From Evansella sp. LMS18 (lineage in GTDB: Bacteria; Bacillota; Bacilli; Bacillales; Salisediminibacteriaceae), in contig NZ_CP093301.1 in assembly GCF_024362785.1 (NCBI RefSeq), positions 1,116,001 to 1,180,000 of the forward strand: 64,000 nucleotides of DNA, in the 5' to 3' direction. Below, piece after piece: positions 9,294 through 17,820 of the stretch; the first letter of the stretch is position 1, and every line of letters begins with the position of its first letter. The notes below the pieces were generated by a model, which saw only the letters and a list, made by a program, of their open reading frames with translations, searched no databases and had not been told where the DNA came from. Both the position numbers and the translations under genes were made by a program.

Positions 9294-10469
9294 CTAGGAA
9301 ACTACCGAAGTTTTTAAAGAAGTCAGATAGCGTTCAACCCTGTCCATGCCTTCCTCCAGTTCTGCCATCGACTGGGCAAACGATATCCGGAAATATCCTT
9401 CCCCCAGTTCTGAGAAGGCAACGCCTGGAATGACTGCAACCCGTTCCCGTTCAAGAAGATCCATGGCAAAGTCCATTGATGTCAACCCTGTGTATTTGAT
9501 TGATGGAAAAACATAGAAGGCTCCCTGGGGCTCAATTACTTCAAGGTTCATGGCCTTCAGGCGGTTGTACACAAAATCTTTTCTCCTTTTATACGATTCT
9601 CTCATTCCTGCAACTTCTCTCTGGCTGCTTTCTCTCAGAGCGCTCAGCGCAGCCTGCTGGCTCATAGAACTGGCACATACTGCCTGGAAGGCGTGAAGCT
9701 TGTACATCTCCTCCGTTAAATAGGCAGGTGCGAGGTTAAACCCGATTCTCCATCCAGTCATAGCATGGGATTTTGATAAAGCATTAACAACGATTGTTTT
9801 ATTTTTCATTCCCGGAGCTGCAGCGATAGAATAGTGCTCCCCTTCATATACCAGTGCACTGTACACTTCATCAGAAATCACGAAAATATCTTTATCCCTG
9901 AGAAGTTCACTGATTTCACAAATTTCTCTATTTGTTAGAACCGCTCCTGTCGGATTGCCTGGGGAAGATAATACTACACAGCGTGTTTTTTCAGTGAGGT
10001 ATTTTTCAATTACATCTGCTGTCATCCTGAAATCAGACTTTGTAATATCTGCGAAAACAGGCACAGCACCTGCAAGCTTAATAAAAGGTTCATAGCCTAC
10101 GTAAACGGGACCTGGAAGAATTACTTCGCATCCCTCTGTAAGAATTGTCCGGAAAGCGATATCCAGGCCTTCGCTTGCACCTGTTGTCATCAGGATTTCA
10201 TCGTGAGGGTTATAGTTAAGGCTATAGTGTTTCTGCATATATTCCGCTGTCGCACTGCGCAGCTCCAGTATCCCATCGTTTTCCGTATATGATGTATGGT
10301 TATTTTTTATTGCTGAGATACCGGCCTCTTTAATATATTCCGGTGTGGGAAAATCAGGCTGCCCAAACGTCAGGTTGATTACATCCTCCATATGTAATGT
10401 CCTGTTAACAATCATTCGGATACCAGAGACCTCGATGTTTGATATTCTCGGATTAATTAAATGTTTCAT
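9294..10469 (-). CDS. Class I/II PLP-dependent aminotransferase
   Basis: A 391-residue fold-type I aminotransferase, similar to the aspartate/aromatic PatA group. The PLP lysine is K233 in NALSKSHAMTGW; SSPGNPTGA near 168-176 and SDEVY near 199-203 are the cofactor-contacting motifs, and a C-terminal Arg lies in YFRISFA. The start follows AAGGAGAATAGAG. It lies 21 bp upstream of the amidohydrolase and 75 bp after the symporter, so it may transaminate an amino acid released by the amidase. That coupling is inference. Confidence 0.9.
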   Translation of the reverse strand: MKHLINPRISNIEVSGIRMIVNRTLHMEDVINLTFGQPDFPTPEYIKEAGISAIKNNHTSYTENDGILELRSATAEYMQKHYSLNYNPHDEILMTTGASEGLDIAFRTILTEGCEVILPGPVYVGYEPFIKLAGAVPVFADITKSDFRMTADVIEKYLTEKTRCVVLSSPGNPTGAVLTNREICEISELLRDKDIFVISDEVYSALVYEGEHYSIAAAPGMKNKTIVVNALSKSHAMTGWRIGFNLAPAYLTEEMYKLHAFQAVCASSMSQQAALSALRESSQREVAGMRESYKRRKDFVYNRLKAMNLEVIEPQGAFYVFPSIKYTGLTSMDFAMDLLERERVAVIPGVAFSELGEGYFRISFAQSMAELEEGMDRVERYLTSLKTSVVS

Positions 10470-10493
10470 CTCTATTCTCCTTTTTCAAAACAA

Positions 10494-10523
10494 CCCCCGC
10501 TCCTGCCATCATGCAGGAGTGGG
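10494..10523 (-). other. Intercistronic hairpin between symporter and aminotransferase
   Basis: CTCCTGC and GCAGGAG form a 7-bp stem around a 6-base loop, extended by C/G-rich flanks. There is no strong T-run, so it may be an mRNA processing or stabilising element, or a leaky terminator that lowers expression of the two downstream enzyme genes. Confidence 0.45.
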
Positions 10524-10544
10524 AGCTGCTGAATTATCAATAGT

Positions 10545-11987
10545 TTAATTAGCTTTAGCTTTAGATAAAACTGCTGTTTCCTCCTCTTCCTTTGCTAATA
10601 GAGTAAAGAGAACGATTGTTGCTATAGAAACTGGCAAACCGATAAAGACTGGGTGGATACCGAAAGGATGGCCTGCAATTTGCCATACAACAGCTATAAC
10701 CAATCCAAACCACATAGCTGCAATACCTGCTGCTCTTGTTATTCTTTTCCAGTACAAGCCCAGTACTACAGGGGCCAGCAAGCCGGCTACGAGCATTGCT
10801 GTGCCAGTTACCCAGAGAGTAACGAGCTGAGGCATATACAGTGCGAGGAGTACAGCAATTATAGAAACAACTATTACGGAAAATCTGCTGTATTGAAGCA
10901 TTTGCTTATCTGAAGCATTCTTCATTCTTGGCTTCACAATATCGTTAATAATCGATGACGATCCCGCCATGAAAAAGGAATCCGCACAGGAAATAACTGT
11001 GGCCATTAACGCTACAATCATAATAACTAGCATCGGAAATCCGAAAACGGCGTTAGCTGCTTCATAGTAAACAAATGTTGGGTTAATATTTTCAAGCCCT
11101 AAACCATATCGGGCATAAACACCTGTTGCGACAACAACTACACCAACGAGAAAACCTACTATAATGGAAGCCCAGTATCCTTTGATAGCTATGTTTTCAT
11201 TTTTCGCGGCCCAGAAACGCTGCCACAGATCCTGCCTTACAAGCTGATAGGCTCCGAGAGTAAAGAAGAAGACAAGCATCTCCCCTCCTGAAAAATGAGG
11301 CACCAGCATATCCCCTGCTCCAGCTGCATTTACGTTTGCACTTATCTGGTTAAACCCACCTGAAGCGTAGAGAATAACAAAGAATAATATAAAAACACCC
11401 ACTGTCTGAATTGTTCCATGTACGGCATCCTGCCAGATAACCGCTTTTAGTCCACCGATATATGTCTTAGCAGTGAGCATAAGCCAGCTTATTAATATTC
11501 CCGCCGTCATGCCAATTCCCATTGTTAAATTAAGGATTGTTGCAATAGCCACAAACTGCATACCTGTAATGGCACAGTAAGCGAGCAATACACAAATAAC
11601 TGTTGGAATACGGGCAGCTTCCCCGTACCTGAGCGCCGTAAAATCCCCAATTGTAACCATATTATGCTTCGCGCCAATCGCCCGGATTTTTTTGGCTAGA
11701 AAGCCTGCCATAATAACCCCTGTAGATAATATACCTACATTGATCCATTGCTGGCTCATCCCGGCGTTATAACCGTTTTCCATATACCCGAGAAGTATGG
11801 ATCCGCCGATTGCTGTGCCGACAAATGTAAGAATAAGCGGGAAAATAGAGACGGTTCTTCCAGCAACGTTATAGTCATCATAGGTTTTGATGGACTTTTT
11901 ATTAATATAAACTGCAACACCGAACAGGAGCAGAAAATACACGACTACCAATACCCCTATAATCGTACCTTGAGTTTCTGTAAACAT
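10545..11987 (-). CDS. Sodium:solute symporter (SSS family)
   Basis: A 480-residue transporter with about 13 membrane helices. The N-terminal YDDYNVAGRTVSIFPLILTF and the following GTAIGGS are typical of the SSS family, the sodium-coupled carriers of proline, pantothenate, urea and organic acids. The start follows GGGAGG. It heads the operon with the aminotransferase and amidohydrolase, and a sigma-54-type promoter lies about 240 bp upstream. It probably imports the compound that the operon degrades. Confidence 0.9.
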   Translation of the reverse strand: MFTETQGTIIGVLVVVYFLLLFGVAVYINKKSIKTYDDYNVAGRTVSIFPLILTFVGTAIGGSILLGYMENGYNAGMSQQWINVGILSTGVIMAGFLAKKIRAIGAKHNMVTIGDFTALRYGEAARIPTVICVLLAYCAITGMQFVAIATILNLTMGIGMTAGILISWLMLTAKTYIGGLKAVIWQDAVHGTIQTVGVFILFFVILYASGGFNQISANVNAAGAGDMLVPHFSGGEMLVFFFTLGAYQLVRQDLWQRFWAAKNENIAIKGYWASIIVGFLVGVVVVATGVYARYGLGLENINPTFVYYEAANAVFGFPMLVIMIVALMATVISCADSFFMAGSSSIINDIVKPRMKNASDKQMLQYSRFSVIVVSIIAVLLALYMPQLVTLWVTGTAMLVAGLLAPVVLGLYWKRITRAAGIAAMWFGLVIAVVWQIAGHPFGIHPVFIGLPVSIATIVLFTLLAKEEEETAVLSKAKAN

Positions 11988-12623
11988 TATTCAGCCTCCC
12001 TGGCTAGTTAGTTTAATGTAAAAGTAGTTTTACAATCCTCAGTAAACGTTCTGCCCATTTCAATATCACTTAGGTTTCTTTATCAATTTGCAACGGATTT
12101 TTTCTGATAAAAAGCTGCCACTGCGCCGTGTTTTCTTCTGAGTACTGCATGCTGTATAGGCATTTATAAGTGCGTCCATGATTTATTTATTTTTATCAGA
12201 ACTTGTCCGCTCCGGTGGTTCTCGTTCCTGCAGCATGTGTGCCTGGCATGGAGGGTTTCTTCCCGTTAACACATGCTCTTTATTTCCGGTTTAAAACATC
12301 ATTTATTTTAGTATTGTTTTGTTTTAATAAACCCCTTAAAACACGTTCCGGACCTGGATGCTTAAAAGTTAACTGTCAACAAGCTGATAAAGAAATCCAA
12401 CTGAAAACAGGCAATCAATTGAAGTTTCTTGTTATATAAATAATTTGTCTGACCGGCCCCATATTTATGGCCGTACTTTTTAAGTAAAGTTCATTTAGCC
12501 CCCCTCCTTGCCGCTGTTCTGAAACTTGAATTGTATGAACCTATTGATGTACCCTTTCACGCAAGTGCTGGAAAAAATATCCTGGAACACATGTAAAAAC
12601 AAGAGAGTCTTAACGCTATTCAT
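11988..12623. other. Gene-free 636-bp gap upstream of the symporter operon
   Basis: No convincing gene is present; the longest open frames lack ribosome binding sites. The gap contains the sigma-54-like promoter at 12229-12245. No clear terminator for the upstream amidohydrolase was seen. Confidence 0.6.
12229..12245 (-). promoter_or_regulatory. Sigma-54 (-24/-12) promoter of the symporter operon
   Basis: The minus strand reads CAGGCAC-ACATG-CTGCA, which fits the consensus TTGGCAC-N5-TTGCA at the invariant GG and GC with exact spacing. It points to the symporter gene starting at 11987, giving a leader of about 230 bases. A sigma-54 activator is encoded nearby at 15837. Confidence 0.55.
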
Positions 12624-14270
12624 TTAACTACACAGATTTACTTTTTCTTCCTCGGGAATTCGATAGACGATATCCCCGTTCATCATCGTTAATTCGACCT
12701 TGATATCCTTCAAATGCTCTTCACCCACAGTAAACGGATCGTCCGACAAAATAATAAGGTCCGCGTATTTCCCGGGCTTTAAGGAACCTGTCTTATCTTC
12801 TTCATATCCGCTGTAAGCAGCATCAACTGTAAAAGCTTTTACAGCGTCATAAACTGAGATAGCTTCTGATTTATCTAACTGCCGGCCCGAGGATGTTTTT
12901 CTGTTAACAGCCGCATATATGCCTAAAAACGGGTTTCCGGTTGTAATCGGCAAATCAGAGTTTCCAGGAGCCACAATTCCGAATTTTTTGTACGACTTGT
13001 GTGGAAAAGCACGTTTTACCCTTTCAGGTCCAAGGTTTGCAGCATAGCTGTCTCCAAGCTCGTAAAGAAACCCTATGGATGACCCTGCAACTAAACCAAG
13101 TTGTTTGATACGGGAAAAATGTTCGTTTACCGGGAGCACACAGTGTTCAATTCGGTTTCTCATGGAGGCCATTTCCGGTTTTTGTTCTGCTGCTGCTTCG
13201 AAAGCAGTGAGTGCCTGCTCGATCGCCCTTTCGCCAATGGCGTGGATAGATATCCTCAAGTTATGATTAACAGCTGCCATTACTTGTTCGTTCACCTTTT
13301 CCTGAGCCATATACAGAATCCCGCGATTCTCTGAATCCCCCTCAAAAGGCTCCTCTACAGCTGCCGTTCTCCCACCAACTGCCCCATCAAGCATGTACTT
13401 AATGCCTTGTACATTGACCATGTCGTTTCCAAAGCCGCTTTGCAGGCCGCTGCCAAACACATGGTCCCTGATTCCCGGCCAGTTCATCTGGCTTAACGCC
13501 CACATCCACATGCGAACCCTAATTTTCAGCGACCCTTCTGCTAACATCTTCTGATATACAGTAAATTCAGTTTTGCTTACCGCTTTGTCATGTACAGTTG
13601 TTAGTCCCCATTTCAGGAAGTCCTCCTGGGCAAGTGCCATACCTCTTTTTAAGTCATCTGCAGAATGGTTAGGGAATTTTATTTGTTTAATAGCATCCTC
13701 ATGAATTAATCCGGTCAGCCTGCCAGTTTCCTTATCTTTAGCAAACTTTCCTCCTTCAGGGTCGGGTTTGGTTTCATCTATTCCGCTGATTTGGAACGCT
13801 TTTGAATTAACCACTGCATTATGAGCATCGGTTCTTTTCAGAAAGACTGGATGGTGTGGAGCGGCTTCATCAAGCTCTTCAATAGTTGGAACTCGCTTAT
13901 CAATCATCCTGCTTTCATCCCAGCCAAAGCCCAAAATCCATTCTCCCTCGGGAGTCTCCTTTGCCGCCTCCCTCACTTTGTTTAAGATTTCCTCTACAGA
14001 GCTCGTACTGTCTGGACGGCAGTCTAATTCAAGGAGTGACCCCCCATAAATTAAAGGATGCATATGGCTTTCAATAAAACCAGGGAGAACCGCTTTCCCG
14101 TCAGCATCAATAACCTCCGTCTCCTCACCAATCAAGCCAGTACAGCTGCCTTTTTCCCCAAGCATAAGTATTTTCCCGTCTTTTACAGCTAGTTCTTCTG
14201 CCCGGGCTTCTTGTTCCATCGTATAAATCTTTGCGTTAATAAGTATTTTATCTGCTGTTACTTGTAACAC
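12624..14270 (-). CDS. YtcJ-type metal-dependent amidohydrolase (second copy)
   Basis: A 548-residue amidohydrolase-3 enzyme, paralogue of the protein at 7647-9272. The metal HxH is at residues 69-71 (ESHMHP); IHAIGERA and NRIEHC carry later metal or substrate histidines, and NSDLPITTGNP the final motif. The start is GTG at 14270 after GAGAGGTGG. It follows the M20 hydrolase by 30 bp and is therefore probably under the sigma-54 promoter at 15595. Two divergent copies in one island suggest different amide substrates. Confidence 0.88.
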   Translation of the reverse strand: MLQVTADKILINAKIYTMEQEARAEELAVKDGKILMLGEKGSCTGLIGEETEVIDADGKAVLPGFIESHMHPLIYGGSLLELDCRPDSTSSVEEILNKVREAAKETPEGEWILGFGWDESRMIDKRVPTIEELDEAAPHHPVFLKRTDAHNAVVNSKAFQISGIDETKPDPEGGKFAKDKETGRLTGLIHEDAIKQIKFPNHSADDLKRGMALAQEDFLKWGLTTVHDKAVSKTEFTVYQKMLAEGSLKIRVRMWMWALSQMNWPGIRDHVFGSGLQSGFGNDMVNVQGIKYMLDGAVGGRTAAVEEPFEGDSENRGILYMAQEKVNEQVMAAVNHNLRISIHAIGERAIEQALTAFEAAAEQKPEMASMRNRIEHCVLPVNEHFSRIKQLGLVAGSSIGFLYELGDSYAANLGPERVKRAFPHKSYKKFGIVAPGNSDLPITTGNPFLGIYAAVNRKTSSGRQLDKSEAISVYDAVKAFTVDAAYSGYEEDKTGSLKPGKYADLIILSDDPFTVGEEHLKDIKVELTMMNGDIVYRIPEEEKVNLCS

Positions 14271-14300
14271 TGTTCCACCTCTCCCAGTTGTTGTCAGTAA

Positions 14301-15545
14301 TTATCTTTCTGTTTTTCCAGCAAGCTTCAGCAAGGTGTGAAGCAGTACATTGGCTCCTTTTTCAATATCCTCATCTAAAGTCAACTCTTCCTCACAATGG
14401 CTTTTCCCATTGATGCTTGGTAAAAAGATCATTCCTGTTTCCGTAACTTCATGCATATGCTTAGAATCATGGCCCGCACCGCTGATAACAGGCATGGTTG
14501 AATATCCAAAGTCATATGCCGAAGCTTCAATCGAATTACGAATTTCACTGGAAAACGTGATGGCATCGATGTTCCAGAAATTACTCGTTATGATTTTCAC
14601 CCCTCGTGTTGCTGCTATAGTGCTGAGGCGCTCACGGAGGACATCAATCGCCTGCTTTCTGACTTCATCATTAAAGTGCCTGACATCAATAGAAAATTCC
14701 ACTTTCCCAGGTATTACATTAATTACATTTGGATGTAGCTGGAGTTTACCAACTGTTGTAGTTAACCCGTCGTACTCGGAAGAAATTTCTTCTGCGCAGC
14801 TGATCATTTTGGCTGCAGCAGCAAGGGCATCGTGCCGCATCCCCATAGGAGTTGGTCCAGCATGGTCAGAACTTCCTTCCACCACTACATTCAGCCAGGT
14901 CATTCCCTGGATACCTTCCACAACACCAATTTGTATGTTGTTTTCCTCCATTACAGGTCCCTGTTCGATATGAAGCTCGATAAAATAACCCGGATTTTTC
15001 AGTCTGTTTTCCTCATCACCCTGATAGCCCGTTTCCTGCAGAGCGCTTAAAAATGTAATCCCATTTCTGTCTTCAATATTGTAAATCTCATCCTTAGTTA
15101 AATTTTTGGTTATCCCCGCCGAACCGAGCATTGGCGGCTCAAACCTCGCACCTTCTTCATTTGTAAAATTGACGATTTCAATCGGACGTTCCGTTTCGAT
15201 ATTATGATCATTCATTGTTTTTACAGCTTCTAACGCTGTAAGAACACCTAAGACCCCGTCGTACTTTCCCCCGTTTGGCTGAGTATCCAGATGAGAGCCA
15301 GTAACTACTGGAGGAGCTGCGGGGTCTCTTCCCTCCCGTCTGCCGTAAATATTTCCGAAATCATCCACACGTTTTTTAAGGCCGGCTTCTTTAAGCCAGT
15401 CTGAGAAACGGTCACGCATTTGTTTATCTTCAGAACTTAAAGCCAGCCGGTGCAGACCCCCATTTTCTGTGGCTCCGATACTTGAGCTGACAGAAAGCGT
15501 ATCCAGTAAGCGCTTATTGTTAATGGCGAGCAATGCACTTTTCAT
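14301..15545 (-). CDS. Zn-dependent M20 hydrolase, N-carbamoyl-L-amino acid / allantoate amidohydrolase family
   Basis: A 414-residue binuclear metal hydrolase of the AmaB/AllC/ureidoglycolate family. The true start is ATG at 15545; the frame's first ATG at 15560 lies inside the GGAGGTG ribosome binding site. Metal and catalytic motifs are visible: GSHLDTQPNGGKYDG, the NEEGARF segment, LHIEQGP, and the dimerisation-domain SSDHAGPTPM. The family removes a carbamoyl or ureido group from an amino acid, releasing ammonia and CO2. It is divergent from the sigma-54 activator and first in an operon with an amidohydrolase. This fits hydantoin or ureide breakdown, but allantoin genes are absent from the window. 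Confidence 0.88.
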   Translation of the reverse strand: MKSALLAINNKRLLDTLSVSSSIGATENGGLHRLALSSEDKQMRDRFSDWLKEAGLKKRVDDFGNIYGRREGRDPAAPPVVTGSHLDTQPNGGKYDGVLGVLTALEAVKTMNDHNIETERPIEIVNFTNEEGARFEPPMLGSAGITKNLTKDEIYNIEDRNGITFLSALQETGYQGDEENRLKNPGYFIELHIEQGPVMEENNIQIGVVEGIQGMTWLNVVVEGSSDHAGPTPMGMRHDALAAAAKMISCAEEISSEYDGLTTTVGKLQLHPNVINVIPGKVEFSIDVRHFNDEVRKQAIDVLRERLSTIAATRGVKIITSNFWNIDAITFSSEIRNSIEASAYDFGYSTMPVISGAGHDSKHMHEVTETGMIFLPSINGKSHCEEELTLDEDIEKGANVLLHTLLKLAGKTER

Positions 15546-15594
15546 AATCAACACCTCCATATAAAATTCGCTCGGGAAACTTAGTTATTAATAG

Positions 15595-15612
15595 TTGCAA
15601 GTCTTATGCCAA
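15595..15612 (-). promoter_or_regulatory. Sigma-54 (-24/-12) promoter of the M20 hydrolase operon
   Basis: The minus strand reads TTGGCAT-AAGAC-TTGCAA, nearly identical to consensus TTGGCAC-N5-TTGCW. The -12 element lies about 50 bp before the hydrolase start at 15545, and the activator gene is divergent from it. Confidence 0.8.
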
Positions 15613-15688
15613 AACATTGACAGATTTTTTAGAAAATACTGTGTATTTATAGCAATTTTTACAGGTTTTATTTACAATAACAGAAGAG

Positions 15689-15782
15689 TCGATTCGTTAA
15701 AGTATCTGTGAATCGAAAACGATGCAAAACAATCCATTCCTTCTTAAGTGAGTTTTAGTGCTCGCTGGTTCGGTTTCGATTC
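15689..15782. promoter_or_regulatory. Candidate upstream activator sites (TCGATTC half-sites)
   Basis: TCGATTC at 15689-15695 and its complement GAATCGA at 15710-15716 form an inverted repeat with start points 21 bp apart, two helical turns. A third TCGATTC is at 15776-15782. They lie 75-190 bp upstream of the -24/-12 promoter, the usual place for an enhancer-binding protein. Assignment to the neighbouring activator is inference. Confidence 0.45.
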
Positions 15783-15836
15783 AATGAACCGGCATTTTTT
15801 TGACTTTTTGATGATCTAAACAGAAAGGAGAACCAT

Positions 15837-17252
15837 ATGGCTGACAAAAGTTTTTTCAAAAGCACCCATTTTCAGCAGATTTTTAATAGCATTAATGACG
15901 GTATTTTTATTTCAGACAAGAACGGCCTTCCTCTTTGGATAAATGATACAAGCATCAAATTTATTGGACGCCCTAAGTCAGAGTTACTCGGCATAAACGT
16001 GTCCGAACTGGAAAAGCTGGGGATTATCAACCCTTCTGTTACAAACCAGGTTTTAAAGTCAAGGAAACAGACAAGCACCCTTCAGGAAGCAAACGGGCGC
16101 CAGTATCTTTCGACTGGAAGGCTTATAAAGATAGAAGAAGATGGGACTGAATATGTGCTTATACATGCCCGGGACATTACAGAGGAAGTACGAACTTCAG
16201 AACAGCTGGAAAGAGCTGAAGCACTGGTAAAACAGTATTCAAGAGAGATTCGGAGGTACAGGGCAGAGCAAGCCTCCCTTAATAGCAGTGGAAAGAATGA
16301 ATATATAGGAAAAAGCAACCTTTTTCATTCTTTACTCGAACAAATAGAACAAGCAGCAGAGGTAGATACAACAGTGCTCCTTACTGGAGAAACCGGGGTT
16401 GGAAAAAGTATTTTTGCCAAAAAAATTCACCAGACAAGTGAACGAAAGAATAGGTCCTTTGTAAATATAAACTGCGGAGCTATACCAGAGTCATTAATAG
16501 AATCAGAACTATTTGGATATAAAAAAGGAGCTTTTACAGGTGCAAGCTCCTCCGGAAAAGAGGGCCTCGTCCAAAAAGCACATAAAGGCACTCTCTTTTT
16601 AGATGAAATTGGCGAGCTTCCAATTCATATGCAGCCGAAGCTGCTTCAATTGCTCCAGAACAAAACATATCTGCCTGTGGGTGAAACAAAAGAAAGAACA
16701 GCAGATATAAGGATAATTACAGCAACTAACCGTGACTTGCAGCAAATGATTGATGAAAATAAGTTCCGGGTAGATCTGTACTACCGGCTGCACATTCTTC
16801 CTGTAAACATCCCCCCGCTGCGGGAACGGCCTGAGGATATTACTGCACTCTTATTCCATTATTTAAATAAGTTTAATTGTAAATATAACAAAGCAAGAAC
16901 TTTTTCATCAGAAGCAGTTGATAGCCTGCAGGCGTATCTATGGCCGGGAAATATAAGAGAACTGGAAAATCTCGTTGAAAGACTTGTCATTACTGCCGAA
17001 AATGATGAAATCAGAGTTACCGACCTTCCCAAAAAGTTTGTGGTTTCAAATGAAGATACTTTTCATTCCGGCAGAAAAAAAGGAGAATCATTGAATGAAA
17101 TGATAGAAAGACTAGAAAAACAGGAAATCTCTGAAGCTCTAAAAAGAGAAAAAACTACGAGAAAAGCTGCAAAGTCTCTGGGCATCACTCAATCGGCTCT
17201 AATGCGCAGGATTAAGAAATACAATATAAAAATGGTAGTCCAGTATATTTAG
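15837..17252 (+). CDS. Sigma-54-dependent activator, PAS-AAA-Fis
   Basis: A 471-residue enhancer-binding protein. Domains in order: PAS sensor (about 10-120), short coiled linker, AAA+ ATPase (about 155-390) and Fis-type helix-turn-helix (about 430-468, KAAKSLGITQSALMRRIKKY). Walker A GETGVGKS is at 184-191, the sigma-54 contact GAFTGA at 231-236 and Walker B LFLDEIGE at 253-260, all intact, so it should open sigma-54 promoters. The start follows AAAGGAG. There is no receiver domain, so the input is probably a ligand bound by the PAS domain, as in Bacillus RocR/BkdR-type activators. Its likely targets are the promoters at 15595 and 12229. Confidence 0.93.
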   Translation: MADKSFFKSTHFQQIFNSINDGIFISDKNGLPLWINDTSIKFIGRPKSELLGINVSELEKLGIINPSVTNQVLKSRKQTSTLQEANGRQYLSTGRLIKIEEDGTEYVLIHARDITEEVRTSEQLERAEALVKQYSREIRRYRAEQASLNSSGKNEYIGKSNLFHSLLEQIEQAAEVDTTVLLTGETGVGKSIFAKKIHQTSERKNRSFVNINCGAIPESLIESELFGYKKGAFTGASSSGKEGLVQKAHKGTLFLDEIGELPIHMQPKLLQLLQNKTYLPVGETKERTADIRIITATNRDLQQMIDENKFRVDLYYRLHILPVNIPPLRERPEDITALLFHYLNKFNCKYNKARTFSSEAVDSLQAYLWPGNIRELENLVERLVITAENDEIRVTDLPKKFVVSNEDTFHSGRKKGESLNEMIERLEKQEISEALKREKTTRKAAKSLGITQSALMRRIKKYNIKMVVQYI

Positions 17253-17820
17253 TTTTGTGTTTTACTCTTTAAACAGCTCGAAAAGATTTTCAGCTTTTTC
17301 CCTTAACTCTTGCATACTGCCCAGACTCTCCTTAGAGCCGGTGTTTAGATGCCATTAATTACCTTCTGTTCTAATCCCCCTATACTTCCTCTTATTCCTG
17401 CCCGGCACCCGGTTCCATGTGGGTGCCTCTTTAAATGCTCCAATTACCTGCAGGACCTGCTAGCACTATAATCAGAAAAAGCTATTTATACTAAGGATTC
17501 CCCATTGACAATTGACAGAATTTTCTATAGATTAAGATAATAAAATGAGGGTTACATAATTTTTATGATGCAGTTAAGGTATTTCCCTCAATGCTTTTGC
17601 CTCTTTGATTAATGCTCCTCCACTTCTTGTCTGTGTCACAGTTTCTGATTTTAATTTTAAAAATATAAGGGGGGAAGGCTATCCACACTAAGTAAATAAG
17701 AGCATCGAATACAGAACTTGAGAGAGAAGTATTTTTATCTTTTTTTGTGGCATCCCGGGTGATCAAGTAAATTATGGGTATTCTGGATATTTAATCAAAC
17801 TGTTTAAAGGGGGACTGGGA
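17253..17820. other. 568-bp gap between activator and APC permease
   Basis: No gene is supported. At 17404-17427 GGCACCC and GGGTGCC form a 7-bp hairpin followed by a weak T-rich stretch, a possible terminator for the activator. A sigma-A-like promoter lies at 17512-17541, leaving a leader of about 280 bases whose folding I could not resolve. Confidence 0.5.
17512..17541 (+). promoter_or_regulatory. Sigma-A-like promoter of APC permease
   Basis: TTGACA, an 18-bp spacer and GATAAT. A second TTGACA begins 7 bp earlier. The permease start is 280 bp downstream. Confidence 0.5.

Noticed and set aside
12203-12439. 78-residue plus-strand frame
   Set aside because: No start signal and it covers the sigma-54 promoter on the other strand.
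14350-14973. 207-residue plus-strand frame
   Set aside because: Lies wholly antisense to the M20 hydrolase; composition follows the complementary codons and there is no ribosome binding site.
17748-17766. Sigma-54 promoter before the APC permease (GTGGCATCCCGGGTGAT)
   Set aside because: The -12 GC is missing at the required spacing; the sigma-A-like element at 17512 is preferred.
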